Assembly: GCA_041393535.1 (NCBI GenBank)
Contig: JAWKJY010000014.1
Location: 31,891-95,890, forward strand
Origin: JAWKJY01 sp041393535
Lineage (GTDB): Bacteria > Actinomycetota > Thermoleophilia > Gaiellales > Gaiellaceae
Length of the DNA: 64,000 nt
Direction: 5' to 3'
In this document: one piece after another, positions 50,960 through 60,243 of the stretch
How the letters are laid out: the number at the start of each line of letters is the position of its first letter
How positions within the stretch are numbered: position 1 is the stretch's first letter
The notes under the pieces: model-generated
What the model saw: only the letters and a program-made list of their open reading frames with translations
Databases searched by the model: none
Told to the model about the DNA's origin: nothing
Made by a program: the position numbers and the translations under genes

Positions 50960-53161
50960 GTGAGGCTCGTAGGCCGCGGTGCGCGTGCAGTCCTGTCGTT
51001 CGCGTGCGCCGCCGTGCTCGCCGCGCCCGCCGCAGCCGGCGTCACGGTCGGCTCGTCCGGCTGGGAGTGGGCCAACCCCCAGCCGCAGGGAAACCGGATC
51101 CGCTCGCTCTCGTTCGCGGACGGTCTCGGGGTCGCGGCCGGCGACTTCGGCACGCTGCTCGTCAGCCGCGACGGCGGGGAGTCCTGGCGCGGGATCCGCT
51201 CGGGCACCTACCTCGGGCTGACGCGCGCGCAGGCGATCGACGGCGACTCGCTCTTCGCCGCCGGCGCGTGCGTCGTCCTGCGCTCCGACGACGGCGCCGC
51301 GACCATGCGCCAGACGCTGCTCGAGCGAGGGCCAACGAGCTGCCGGGTCACGATCTCGAGCGGCTGGTTCGCGGACGACCGCACCGGTTACGTCGCGCTC
51401 TCCGACGGGACGGTGCGCCGGAGCCTGGACGGCGGCGCGACCTTCGCCGCGCGGGCGCCGGTGCCGGGCACCCGGGCGGCCGGCGGCTTCGACGCGGTGA
51501 CCGACCTGCGGTTCCTCGACGGCTCGACCGGGCTCGCGGCGACCCGGGACGGGATTCTCTACCGGACGACCGACGGGGCCGGCGCCTGGCAGGAGGTCGC
51601 CCGCGCCGGGCGTGCGATCCGACGGGTCGGGACCCGTCCCGATGGCGGTCTGGTCGCCGTCGGCGACACGGCCCTCTACCTGGTCTCGCTCGACGGCGGC
51701 GCGACCTGGGCGCCACGGCCGCTCGCGGGAACGGGCGCGAGCCTCGTGGACGTGGCCTGCACCGGCGCGTCCTCGTGCGCGCTCGCGACGGGAGGCTTCT
51801 CCGTCCTCCTGACCCGCGACGACGGTGCGACGGCCGAGACGATCCCGGCGCTCGGCGAGCGACTCCACGCCGTCGGCGCGACGGGCTCGCCGCGAGCGGC
51901 CGCGGCCGGTGACGCGGGCCTCACCGCGCTCTCCGACGACGGAGGCGCGACGTGGCGGACGGTCGGCTCGCGGATCGCCGGCTCCTACAACGACGTGGTG
52001 GCCGCCTCCGACGGCCGCGTCCTCGCCGTCGGCGACGCCGGCGCGCTCGGCGTCAGCGGCGACGGCGGCGCCACCTGGGCACAGGTCGCCCTGCCGACGA
52101 GCGCCGACCTGATCGACGCGGCGTTCCTCGACGGCGCGGCGCTCGTGCTCGCGGCCGACGGCGGGCTGTTCAGGACCGCCGACGGGGGCGCGACCTGGGC
52201 AGCCGCTGGCGGACGGGCACCTGCGGGTGCGGGCGGGATCGCGTCGGTCGGGCGCGTCGTCGTGACCGCCGGGCCCCGCGGCGTGCGCCGCTCGACCGAC
52301 GGCGGCGCCACCCTCACCCGCGTCGACGGCCCGATCGCCAGCGCACGGCTGCGCGACGTCGACGTGGCAGGCCCGGCGCTGATCGCGTGGGGCCTGCTCT
52401 CCGCCTGGCGCTCCACGAACGGGGGCGCCACGTGGACGCGGCTCGGCCTGCCGCGCGCGACGGTCGTCCGCTACGGCGGCCGCATCGAGCCGGCCGGCGT
52501 CCGCCGCCTGGACTTCGACTCGCGGGACTCGGGCTTCGTGCTCGACGACACCGGGACGCTGCACCGCACGCGAGACGGCGGCCGGACGTGGCGGCGCGTG
52601 CTCGGTGTGGGGAGCGACGACGCATACGCCATGGCCTTCCCCACCGCCTCGTCGGGCTACCTGCTCCTGAGCGAGTTCGCGGGGGTCGACGGCGGGTTCG
52701 TCCTGCGGACGCGAGACGGCGGCCGCAGCTGGGTGCCGCAGCTCGTCGTGTCCGACCCGCTGCGCGCGATCGCGGCGCGCGGGCCCGCGACCGCCCTCCT
52801 GCTCTCGCGCGACCAGCGGCTGCTGCGGACGACCACGGGCGGCGCGAACGGCGCCCCCGCCACGCTGACCCTCGAGGCCGGGTCGACGCGGTTCGTCGGA
52901 CGCCCGCCGAGGCCCATCCTGACGCTGCACGGCCGCCTACGGCCGGCGCGGCCCGGCGTCGTCGTCGCCGTCAAGCAGCTGCTCCCCGGCGCGACCGCCT
53001 GGCGGCGGGAGGACGAGGTCGTCCAGCCCGACGGCTCGTTCGTGGCCGAGTTCTACGTCGAGCCCGGCAGGAACGCGTTCGTCGCGCAGTGGGCCGGCGA
53101 CTTCGTCACGGACGGCGCGGGCACGGCGGCGCTCGAGATCGTCGTCGGGAGCGGCGGGTGA
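50960..53161 (+). CDS. Secreted Asp-box / YCF48-like beta-propeller protein
   Basis: 733 aa, GTG 50960 with GGAGG seven bases upstream. Signal peptide AVLSFACAAVLAAPAAAG. About ten Asp-box motifs (SRDGGESW, SLDGGATW, SDDGGATW, SGDGGATW, TADGGATW, STNGGATW, TRDGGRTW, TRDGGRSW) mark successive blades of one or two propellers of the BNR/YCF48 type. The last 100 residues form an Ig-like domain (PILTLHGRLRPARPGVVVAV). No sialidase catalytic residues are obvious. The stop overlaps the RCC1 gene by 4 bases. Confidence 0.85.
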   Translation: MRLVGRGARAVLSFACAAVLAAPAAAGVTVGSSGWEWANPQPQGNRIRSLSFADGLGVAAGDFGTLLVSRDGGESWRGIRSGTYLGLTRAQAIDGDSLFAAGACVVLRSDDGAATMRQTLLERGPTSCRVTISSGWFADDRTGYVALSDGTVRRSLDGGATFAARAPVPGTRAAGGFDAVTDLRFLDGSTGLAATRDGILYRTTDGAGAWQEVARAGRAIRRVGTRPDGGLVAVGDTALYLVSLDGGATWAPRPLAGTGASLVDVACTGASSCALATGGFSVLLTRDDGATAETIPALGERLHAVGATGSPRAAAAGDAGLTALSDDGGATWRTVGSRIAGSYNDVVAASDGRVLAVGDAGALGVSGDGGATWAQVALPTSADLIDAAFLDGAALVLAADGGLFRTADGGATWAAAGGRAPAGAGGIASVGRVVVTAGPRGVRRSTDGGATLTRVDGPIASARLRDVDVAGPALIAWGLLSAWRSTNGGATWTRLGLPRATVVRYGGRIEPAGVRRLDFDSRDSGFVLDDTGTLHRTRDGGRTWRRVLGVGSDDAYAMAFPTASSGYLLLSEFAGVDGGFVLRTRDGGRSWVPQLVVSDPLRAIAARGPATALLLSRDQRLLRTTTGGANGAPATLTLEAGSTRFVGRPPRPILTLHGRLRPARPGVVVAVKQLLPGATAWRREDEVVQPDGSFVAEFYVEPGRNAFVAQWAGDFVTDGAGTAALEIVVGSGG

Positions 53162-54354
53162 GGTGCCGCACCGCCCTCGCCGCGCTCGTCGCAGCCGCCG
53201 TCGCGAGCGCCGCGGGCGAGGCCCCCGCCGCGGACGCCCTCCGGGTCGACCAGGTGTCGGCCGGCGGGAACCACACCTGCGCGCTCGCGGCGGGCGGGCG
53301 CGTCCTGTGCTGGGGCTCGGACGACGAGGGACAGCTCGGCGACGACGCCGTGCTCCGCGATCGGCGGACCCCCGTCGACGTGGTCCTGCCACCGGGGGGA
53401 CGGGCGACGGGGATCGCGAGCGGCGAGCACCACGCATGCGCCCTGCTGCGCGGCGGCAGCGCCATCTGCTGGGGTGAGGGCCGCTTCGGCCGCCTCGGCA
53501 ACGGGTCGAGGGCGCACGTCTCCCAGCCGACGCCCGTGCGCGTCCTCGCGAGCGCCCGGCTGACGCAGCTGACCGCCGGGACGTACCACTCGTGCGCGCT
53601 CACCGTGCAGGGCGTCGTCCTCTGCTGGGGCCAGGACTTCGTCGGCCAGGTCGGCGACGACGCCGGGCTCGTCGATCGCGGCCGCCCGACGCCCGTCGCC
53701 CTGCCGCGCGGACGGCGGGCGACGCAGGTCAGCGCCGGCGCGAGCCACTCGTGCGCCGTCCTCGACGACGGCGCCGTCGCGTGCTGGGGCTGGGCGCTGT
53801 CGGGCCGGCTCGGCGACGGCAGCACGCAGGGCGAGCAGCCGATCCCCGTGAAGGTCGACCTCCCGGCCGGCCGCGTCGCCCGCTCGGTCAGCGCCGGCGG
53901 GTTCCACACGTGCGCCGTGCTCGACGACGCGAGCGCGTGGTGCTGGGGCTCCGACGACGAGGGCCAGCTCGGCGACGGCGACGCGTTCGTCGATCGACCG
54001 CGCCCGTCACGCGTCGCCCTGCCGGCGGGACGGGGCGCCGAGGCGATCAGCGCGGGCGACCACCACACCTGCGCGTTGCTCGACGACGGCGCGCTCGCCT
54101 GCTGGGGCTCCGACGCCGACGCCCGCCTCGGCACGGGCGAGGCGAGCCGGATCGAGAGGTCGACGCCCCACCTGGTCGCCGGGCCCGCCCGGCGGCGGTT
54201 CGTCGCGGTCAGCGCCGGCTTCGAGCACCCGTGCGCGGTCGCGGACGACGGCGCGCTCCTCTGCTGGGGCTCGGACAGCGACGGCCAACTCGGGGACGAC
54301 GGCCGCATCCGTGACCGCCCGACGCCGGTGCCCGTCGGGACGCCCGGCGGCTAG
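53158..54354 (+). CDS. Secreted RCC1-repeat beta-propeller protein
   Basis: 398 aa, GTG 53158 overlapping the previous stop. Signal peptide TALAALVAAAVASAAGEAPA. Seven repeats of about 52 residues, each with a Cys pair, pattern SAGxxHTCAL...CWGSDxxGQLGDG (ISAGDHHTCALLDDGALACW, VSAGGFHTCAVLDDASAWCW). This is an RCC1-type seven-bladed propeller in which each blade has a probable disulphide, suited to the cell exterior. Coupled to the Asp-box propeller; stop overlaps the convergent beta-helix gene. Confidence 0.88.
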   Translation: MRCRTALAALVAAAVASAAGEAPAADALRVDQVSAGGNHTCALAAGGRVLCWGSDDEGQLGDDAVLRDRRTPVDVVLPPGGRATGIASGEHHACALLRGGSAICWGEGRFGRLGNGSRAHVSQPTPVRVLASARLTQLTAGTYHSCALTVQGVVLCWGQDFVGQVGDDAGLVDRGRPTPVALPRGRRATQVSAGASHSCAVLDDGAVACWGWALSGRLGDGSTQGEQPIPVKVDLPAGRVARSVSAGGFHTCAVLDDASAWCWGSDDEGQLGDGDAFVDRPRPSRVALPAGRGAEAISAGDHHTCALLDDGALACWGSDADARLGTGEASRIERSTPHLVAGPARRRFVAVSAGFEHPCAVADDGALLCWGSDSDGQLGDDGRIRDRPTPVPVGTPGG

Positions 54355-55658
54355 CGCTCGTACGCCCCGATGTCAGGGCGGGCGTCGCGGCGGTCGCCGT
54401 CGACGTCCCGCTCCGTCGCGTAGCGCTCGTCGGCCCGGTCGACCACCAGCCGGGATCCGGCGGTCGGACGGCCCTGCTCGTCCAGCTCCGGGTCGCCCGC
54501 GTCGTCAGCCGGCGAGCAGGCCCGTCCGTGCACGAGGACGTTCGAGACGGAGGCCTGGACGCGCTCGCAGAGGAACGAGGGCGCCTCGATCCGCGCGATG
54601 ACGTTGTTCGCGACGAACGGCCGCTCCTCGACGGGGAGCCGGGTGTACGCCGGCGAGAACAGGATCGACGTCGAGTACCCGTCCGCACGGGCGTGGCCGG
54701 TCATGATCGTGTTGTTCACGACCGCGACGGAGCGCGGCGCGTCGCCGCTGCGCTTCGTCCCGAGCGTGATCCCCCGCGGCGCCTCGTAGCCCGGGTAGTC
54801 CGGGTCGTGCCCGAGGAAGACGTTGTTCCGGACCGTGACGCCGCGGATCGGCCCGCTGAGGAAGACCTGCGCCTCGCCGAACTCGTAGATGCCGAAGCGG
54901 TTGCGCTCGATCATGACGTCGCCGCCGTCGATCAGGTGCACCAGGTCCTGGTGGTTGCACTCGGTGAAGTGATGTCCGCAGCGCAGGCCGACGAGCGCCC
55001 GCTCGAAGACCGAGTCGCGGATCGTCAGCCCGTCGTTGTAGCTCCCGTGGACGAAGTCGCACCCGTTGCAGTCGTGGAACCACGAGCGCTCGACGACGAC
55101 GTCCTGCGTGTCGCGCAGGCGCAGGCAGATGGCCGAGTCCGGCGGCTCGCCGCTGCCGCAGCGGGTGAAGCTCGAGTCGGCGATCCGGATGCGCTGCGCG
55201 CGCAGGACGGTCATGTCGACGTTCAGGCCGCGCCCGCCGTCCGTGAGGGCGAGCCGCTCGAGCGCGACGTCGCTCGCGCCGACGACGCTCACCCCGCCGC
55301 GCTGGCCCGACGGCAGGATCCGGAGGCCGCGCACGACGACGTCGCGCGTCCCGTCGAGCACGAGCCGCTGGGCCGTCGCCCCCGTCCTCGCCTCGATCGT
55401 GAGCGGCGCGCCGGCACGGGGCGGTACGACGAGCCGACCATACCGACCGGGACGCAGCACCACGGTGCCTCCGCTGCCGGCGAGCTGGCCGACGGCCCGG
55501 GCGAAGCCGGCCGTGGAGCCGACCGTGATCCTCGTCCCGGCCGCCGTCGGGCTCGCGAGGGCGAGGGCGGCCGCGACGCCGCCGAGGACGCCGATCCCGT
55601 GGGCCAGCCGCCTCGCGCCGGCCCGCGCACGGGCCGGCCCGCTCGTCGCCGCCTCCAT
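54351..55658 (-). CDS. Secreted right-handed parallel beta-helix protein
   Basis: 435 aa, ATG 55658. Signal-like GIGVLGGVAAALALASPTAAG. FARAVGQLAGSGGTVVLRPG starts the helix, as in pectate-lyase-like and chondroitinase-B-like proteins. Coils carry VVVRGLRILPSGQRGGVSVV, VERSWFHDCNGCDFVHGSYN, VMIERNRFGIYEFGEAQVFL, VTVRNNVFLGHDPDYPGYEA. Ends with RPDIGAYER, a common C-terminal motif of secreted beta-helix proteins. Probable polysaccharide-binding or -cleaving role; catalytic residues not identified. Confidence 0.85.
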   Translation of the reverse strand: MEAATSGPARARAGARRLAHGIGVLGGVAAALALASPTAAGTRITVGSTAGFARAVGQLAGSGGTVVLRPGRYGRLVVPPRAGAPLTIEARTGATAQRLVLDGTRDVVVRGLRILPSGQRGGVSVVGASDVALERLALTDGGRGLNVDMTVLRAQRIRIADSSFTRCGSGEPPDSAICLRLRDTQDVVVERSWFHDCNGCDFVHGSYNDGLTIRDSVFERALVGLRCGHHFTECNHQDLVHLIDGGDVMIERNRFGIYEFGEAQVFLSGPIRGVTVRNNVFLGHDPDYPGYEAPRGITLGTKRSGDAPRSVAVVNNTIMTGHARADGYSTSILFSPAYTRLPVEERPFVANNVIARIEAPSFLCERVQASVSNVLVHGRACSPADDAGDPELDEQGRPTAGSRLVVDRADERYATERDVDGDRRDARPDIGAYER

Positions 55659-55773
55659 GAGCGCACTCTGCCGCGTGGGGCGCCGGCCGGCATCCGGGCC
55701 GCCGCGGACGCCGCACCCGGGACGCCACCGACGACGCCGCGCGGCCCGCCCGCGCGCCTGCATGCTTGCCCGC

Positions 55774-56493
55774 ATGACCACGACTCGACCGTCTCCGTCC
55801 CCGCTGGCGCGGCTCGTCGACTCGCAGGCCTTCACGACCGCGATCCTCGTGGTGATCGTCGCCAACGCGGCCGAGCTCGGGCTCCAGATGGACGTGCACG
55901 CCTGGTCGTGGGTCTACTTCGTCAGCTTCGTCCTGATCGCGGCATTCGTCGTCCTCGACGTCCTGATCGGGATCGTGATCAACTCGATGGAGGAGGCGCG
56001 TGCCCTCGAGGCCGAGCGGCAGCGGCGCGAGCGGTCGGCGCGCGGGGAGCCGGAGCCGGACGGCGGGACGCCCGCGCGGATCGCCGCGATGGGGCACGCG
56101 CTCGACGAGGTCGAGCGCGATCTCGCGCGGCGTCGACCCGTCGCCGACGGCGAGAGCTGGTGGGGCTGCTCCGACGAGGGCGCGCCCTGTGGCCGGGAGG
56201 CCGGCGCGGGGCGAGCCGGTGTCGCTGCCGGGCCTCGTGCCGGGACGGCCGGGCCTGGTCGTCCTGCTCGGGCCGGAGTGCCGCGCGTGCCGGGCGCTCG
56301 TGCCGCGCCTCCTCGCGGCGCGCGAGCGGCTCCCCGTCCTCGTCGGCGTCGGCCCGGGCGCGGGCGCCGAGGGGCTCGCCGCCGAGGTGGGCGCGACGCC
56401 CGGCCTCTGGGAGGAGCTCCACCCGCGCTGGGCGCCGCGGCTGACGCCGCTCCTCGTCGCCGTCGGCGCGGACGGGCGCGTCGCGTGGGCTGA
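55774..56493 (+). CDS. Voltage-gated-ion-channel-like protein lacking S2 to the pore; 3' end doubtful
   Basis: ATG 55774 starts MTTTRPSPSPLARLVDSQAF. TTAILVVIVANAAELGLQ looks like S1 of a bacterial sodium-channel protein, but it joins directly to WVYFVSFVLIAAFVVLDVLI and IVINSMEEARALEAE, which is S6 plus the cytoplasmic coiled coil. S2-S5, the voltage sensor and the selectivity filter (about 150 residues) are missing, with the frame kept. From about 56160 the frame loses protein character and overlaps the thioredoxin-like gene, so a frameshift or earlier end is likely. Probably non-functional as a channel. Confidence 0.55.
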   Translation: MTTTRPSPSPLARLVDSQAFTTAILVVIVANAAELGLQMDVHAWSWVYFVSFVLIAAFVVLDVLIGIVINSMEEARALEAERQRRERSARGEPEPDGGTPARIAAMGHALDEVERDLARRRPVADGESWWGCSDEGAPCGREAGAGRAGVAAGPRAGTAGPGRPARAGVPRVPGARAAPPRGARAAPRPRRRRPGRGRRGARRRGGRDARPLGGAPPALGAAADAAPRRRRRGRARRVG

Positions 56494-56569
56494 CGTCGGG
56501 GACGGCGAGACGCTCGACGCCGCCGTCGCGGCGCTCCTGCGGACGACGACGCCGCTCCGTCCCGGCTGA
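56189..56569 (+). CDS. Thioredoxin-like protein
   Basis: 126 aa from GTG 56189 (GAGGG eight bases upstream). Core GLVVLLGPECRACRALVPRL with a CRAC redox pair in place of CxxC of thioredoxin. LPVLVGVGPGAGAEGLAAEV and APRLTPLLVAVGADGRVAWA give the typical cis-Pro strand region. No signal peptide, so it may be cytoplasmic. It may extend further upstream, since the start lies within a region of uncertain frame. Confidence 0.65.
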   Translation: MAGRPARGEPVSLPGLVPGRPGLVVLLGPECRACRALVPRLLAARERLPVLVGVGPGAGAEGLAAEVGATPGLWEELHPRWAPRLTPLLVAVGADGRVAWADVGDGETLDAAVAALLRTTTPLRPG

Positions 56570-56623
56570 CGCGTTCACCGGACCGTCACCCGACCCGCGT
56601 GCCGCGATCGGGATACTGGCCGC

Positions 56624-57847
56624 GTGGCCGGGTCGACGCTCGCGCACACGACGGCGACGCGGACGGGCCGGGGGCGGGGCCTGATCGAGGTGCTGCTCGT
56701 CGCGCTGCGGCTCGGCCTGACGTCGTTCGGCGGCCCGATCGCGCACATCGGCTACTTCCGCACCGAGTACGTCGAGCGGCGCCGCTGGCTCGACGACCAC
56801 GGCTTCGCAGAGCTGGTCGCGCTGACGCAGCTCCTGCCCGGCCCGGCCAGCAGCCAGCTGGGCATCGCGATCGGCACCGTCCGCGCGGGCCGGCTCGGCG
56901 GCCTCGCGGCGTGGCTCGGCTTCACGCTCCCGTCGGCGATCGCGCTCGCCGCCTTCGCGTTCGCCGTCCGCGACCTCGATCTGGCGGACGCGGGCTGGCT
57001 GCACGGCCTGAAGGTCGTGGCCGTCGCCGTCGTCGCGCAGGCCGTCCTCTCGATGGCCCGGCTGCTCTGCCCTGACCGGACGCGCGGGAGCCTGGCAGTC
57101 GCCAGCGCGATCCTCGTGCTCGCCTGGAGCGGCGTCGGCGCCCAGCTCGTCGCGCTCGCGGCGGGCGCGCTGGCCGGCGCCCTCGCGCTCCGGGGCGAGG
57201 GGTCGGCGCCGCGTGCGCTGCCACTGCGCGTCGGCCGGCGCACCGCCGTCGTCTGTCTCGCGCTCTTCGTCGGGCTGCTCGCCCTCCTGCCCGCGCTCCG
57301 CGCGGCCACCGACGCGCAGCCGGCCGCGGTCGCCGACTCCTTCTACCGGACCGGCTCCCTCGTCTTCGGCGGCGGCCACGTCGTCCTGCCGCTCCTCCAC
57401 GAGGAGGTCGTCCAGGAGGGATGGGTCACGAACGGCGACTTCGTCGCCGGGTACGGCGCGGCGCAGGCCGTGCCCGGGCCGCTGTCCACGTTCGCCGCCT
57501 ACCTCGGCGCGGTCGCCGGGCCCGAGCCGAACGGCGTCCCGGGCGCCGCGCTCGCCCTCGTCGCCATCTTCCTGCCCTCGTTCCTGCTCGTCTGGGGCGT
57601 CGTCCCGCTCTGGAGCGCCGTGCGCGCGCGACCCCGGGTGCGGGCGGCGCTGCTCGGCGTGAACGCCGCGGTGGTCGGCCTGCTCGCGGCCGCGCTCTAC
57701 GACCCGATCTGGACGAGCGCGATCCGGGAGCCCGCGGACCTCGCGCTCGGCCTCGGCCTGTTCGCGTTGCTCGTCCTCTGGCGGCTGCCGCCGCTCGTCG
57801 TCGTCGCGCTCGGCGCTGCCGGCGGCGCGATCCTCGGCGCCGTCTAG
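56624..57847 (+). CDS. chrA: Chromate transporter (ChrA, long/bidomain form)
   Basis: 407 aa from GTG 56624, two homologous halves. First half: LRLGLTSFGGPIAHIGYFRT, ALTQLLPGPASSQLGIAIG. Second half: GSLVFGGGHVVLPLLHEEVV, AAQAVPGPLSTFAAYLGAVA. These FGGP/GGGHVVLP and PGP motifs are diagnostic of CHR-family exporters; about ten to twelve membrane helices. Expected to extrude chromate, or sulfate-like anions, by proton exchange. Stop overlaps the convergent nitronate monooxygenase gene by 4 bases. Confidence 0.94.
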   Translation: MAGSTLAHTTATRTGRGRGLIEVLLVALRLGLTSFGGPIAHIGYFRTEYVERRRWLDDHGFAELVALTQLLPGPASSQLGIAIGTVRAGRLGGLAAWLGFTLPSAIALAAFAFAVRDLDLADAGWLHGLKVVAVAVVAQAVLSMARLLCPDRTRGSLAVASAILVLAWSGVGAQLVALAAGALAGALALRGEGSAPRALPLRVGRRTAVVCLALFVGLLALLPALRAATDAQPAAVADSFYRTGSLVFGGGHVVLPLLHEEVVQEGWVTNGDFVAGYGAAQAVPGPLSTFAAYLGAVAGPEPNGVPGAALALVAIFLPSFLLVWGVVPLWSAVRARPRVRAALLGVNAAVVGLLAAALYDPIWTSAIREPADLALGLGLFALLVLWRLPPLVVVALGAAGGAILGAV

Positions 57848-58935
57848 ACGGGCCCGGCGAGCGCGCGGATCGCGGCGTCGGTCTCGTCGACGAGCACGCG
57901 GACGAGCTCGGCCGCGGGGAGCTCGCGCAGCATGCCGACGCCCTGGCCGGCCCAGAGGTTGACGTACTCACGGCGACCGGCAGCGGCAGCCGCCCGGCGA
58001 ATGTCGGCGGTCAGCGCGCCCTGGACGGGGTAGGCGGGCAGGTCGGCCTCGTGCGGGGCGAGCAGCTCGAGCAGGTCGTTGCGGATCGCGCGCGCGTGCC
58101 GGCCGGTGAACCCCCGCGTCAGGGTCGTGTCCTCGCCCGTGGCGGCGCGCAGGCTGGCGCGCCACGTGTCGGAGACGCCGGCCTCCGGGCAGCCGAGGAA
58201 CGCGGTGCCGAGGACCGCCGCGTCCGCGCCGAGCGCGAGCGCCGCCGCGACGCCGCGACCGTCCATGATCCCGCCGGCCGCGAGCACGGGGATGCGCACG
58301 ACGTCGACGATCCGCGGCACGAGCGCGGCCAGGCCGACGAGCGACCGCTCCACGGGCGCGAGGAACGTGCCGCGGTGCGCGCCCGCCTCGGCGCCCTGCG
58401 CGACGACGGCGTCGGCGCCGACGCCCTCCCACGCGATCGCCTCGTCCGGGGTGGTCGCCGTGCCGACGACGACGCACCCGGCCTCCTTCAGCTCCTCCAC
58501 CTCGTCCGCGTCGAGGATCCCGAAGGTGAAGCTCACGACCGCGGGTGCGGCCTCGAGCAGGGCCGCGAGCTGCCCGTCGAACGGCTCCTGGACGCGCTCC
58601 GGGAGCACGCCGGGGACGAGCCCGAGCTCCTCGCGCACGGGCGCGAGCAGCTCCAGCGAGCGCGCGACGGCGGCCTCGTCGATGGTCGGGTGCCCGAGCA
58701 CGAACAGGTTGATGGCGAACGGCCGGTCGGTTCGCGCGCGGATGGCGGCCGCGTCCTCGACGATCCGCTCGGGCGGCAGGAGCGCGGCGGCGAGCGAGCC
58801 GAGGGCGCCCGCCTCGGCGACCGCGGCGACGAGGTCGACGGTGGTCGGGCCTCCCGCCATCGGCGCCTGGACGAGCGGGACCCGGACGCCGAGCCGGTCG
58901 CGCAGCCAGGAGCGCCGGCGCGCCAGCGCGCTCAC
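57844..58935 (-). CDS. Nitronate monooxygenase-family FMN enzyme
   Basis: 363 aa from GTG 58935. TIM barrel: LGVRVPLVQAPMAGGPTTVD, VAEAGALGSLAAALLPPERI, INLFVLGHPTI, AAPAVVSFTFGILDADEVEE, GADAVVAQGAEAGAHRGTFL (active-site HRG), RIPVLAAGGIMDGRGVAAAL (phosphate site), AVLGTAFLGCPEAG. Oxidises alkyl nitronates such as propionate-3-nitronate, or is a related FMN oxidoreductase. Divergent from a LuxR-type gene across about 150 bases. Confidence 0.9.
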   Translation of the reverse strand: MSALARRRSWLRDRLGVRVPLVQAPMAGGPTTVDLVAAVAEAGALGSLAAALLPPERIVEDAAAIRARTDRPFAINLFVLGHPTIDEAAVARSLELLAPVREELGLVPGVLPERVQEPFDGQLAALLEAAPAVVSFTFGILDADEVEELKEAGCVVVGTATTPDEAIAWEGVGADAVVAQGAEAGAHRGTFLAPVERSLVGLAALVPRIVDVVRIPVLAAGGIMDGRGVAAALALGADAAVLGTAFLGCPEAGVSDTWRASLRAATGEDTTLTRGFTGRHARAIRNDLLELLAPHEADLPAYPVQGALTADIRRAAAAAGRREYVNLWAGQGVGMLRELPAAELVRVLVDETDAAIRALAGPV

Positions 58936-59061
58936 GCGGTTCCCCGGCCTGGTCGTCGACGCATCGCCCCTCGACTGTACGCCCTCGCGGTGGCGGGCCG
59001 CCCGCTCACCGAGCACGAGCCGGCCGGAGCCGGCGAGAGGGCGTCCGCCGACCGTGTCGGC

Positions 59062-59074
59062 AATACTGCGTATT
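59062..59074. promoter_or_regulatory. AATAC-TGC-GTATT palindrome upstream of a LuxR-type gene
   Basis: Perfect 5-base arms around a 3-base centre, 16 bases before ATG 59090, in an otherwise GC-only surrounding. The position suggests an operator (autoregulation) or part of a -10 region; the divergent nitronate monooxygenase start is 127 bases away. Confidence 0.35.
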
Positions 59075-59089
59075 CCCAGTAGTCAACCG

Positions 59090-60169
59090 ATGACCATGGA
59101 CATCCGCCCAGCCGACCTCGACGCGCTGCTCCTCCTCCTCGAGGCCGGGGACGGCGTCGAGACGATGGGCGAGTTCCCGCGCTTCGTGCTGGAGCACGTG
59201 CCACGGCTCGTCCCGTGCGACTCGATCTCGTACAACGAGGTCGCCCCGGACGAGGGCCGGGCCGTCGTCGCGCTCGAGCCGGCCGCGCTCCGCTTCGAGG
59301 GCGACGTCGAGGCGTTCGCGCGGCTCATGCCGCAGCACCCGGTGATCATGTGGAGCCAGCGCACCGGCGACGGGCGGGCGATGCGCCTCTCCGACTTCCT
59401 GAGCCAGGCCGAGCTGCACGAGCTGGATCTCTACCGCGAGGTGTTCCGGCCGCTCGCGACCGAGTACCAGATGTCGGTCGGCCTGCCGATGCCGCCGCCG
59501 ACGATCGTCGGGGTCGCCCTGAACCGGCTGGCCACCGACTTCGACGAGCGCGATCGCGCCGTCCTGAACCTGGCCCGCCCCCACCTCGCGCGGATCCACC
59601 GGGGGCTGCAGGTCCGTGCGTCGCTCGAGACGGCGCTCGCGTCGCTCCAGAGCGCCATCGAGGCGCCGGGTCGCGCGGTCGTGCTGCTCGATGCGAACGG
59701 CGTGCCGTCGCTCGTCGGCGAGAGCGCCCGCAGCTGGCTCGAGGCCCACTTCGGCGAGCCGGTCGACGCCGGGCTCCCGGGCCCGGTCCGTGCGTGGCTG
59801 CAGGCGCAGCGATCCGCGAGCGCGGACATCTTCTCGACCCCGGCCCCCGCCGAGCCGCTCGTGTCGACGGCCGCGGACGGGCGCCTCGTCCTCTCGTTCC
59901 TGCCCGGCCTCGGGCCGGGCGCCGTGGACGCGCTCGTGCTCGAGCGCACGCGCGTCGAGCCCGACGCCTCGAGCCCGCTCACGCCCCGCGAGCTCGAGGT
60001 GCTCGCGCACGTCGCCGAGGGGAAGCGCTCGCGCGAGGTCGCGACCGCGCTGCACGTCCAGCCGAGCACGGTCCACAAGCACCTGGAGCGCATCTACGCG
60101 AAGCTCGGCGTCTCCACGCGCACGGCAGCGGTGGCCGCCGTGTACGGGACGCGCCCGCGTCAGGCCTGA
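59090..60169 (+). CDS. LuxR-family helix-turn-helix regulator
   Basis: 359 aa. N-terminal sensor half, beginning MTMDIRPADLDALLLLLEAG, resembles PAS/GAF-like ligand domains (FVLEHVPRLVPCDSISYNEV, HPVIMWSQRTGDGRAMRLSD). C-terminal HTH: LTPRELEVLAHVAEGKRSRE, VATALHVQPSTVHKHLERIY, AKLGVSTRTAAVAAVYG. A second ATG lies at 59096. Reads in the same direction as the flavin reductase, 74 bases apart, so it may control that gene or the divergent oxygenase. Confidence 0.88.
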   Translation: MTMDIRPADLDALLLLLEAGDGVETMGEFPRFVLEHVPRLVPCDSISYNEVAPDEGRAVVALEPAALRFEGDVEAFARLMPQHPVIMWSQRTGDGRAMRLSDFLSQAELHELDLYREVFRPLATEYQMSVGLPMPPPTIVGVALNRLATDFDERDRAVLNLARPHLARIHRGLQVRASLETALASLQSAIEAPGRAVVLLDANGVPSLVGESARSWLEAHFGEPVDAGLPGPVRAWLQAQRSASADIFSTPAPAEPLVSTAADGRLVLSFLPGLGPGAVDALVLERTRVEPDASSPLTPRELEVLAHVAEGKRSREVATALHVQPSTVHKHLERIYAKLGVSTRTAAVAAVYGTRPRQA

Positions 60170-60243
60170 GCGTCGGCCCGTCGCGGCCGGCCGGGCCGTG
60201 CGAAGATCCCCCGGCGCACCCGCACGCGACCACGGAGGGCCCG

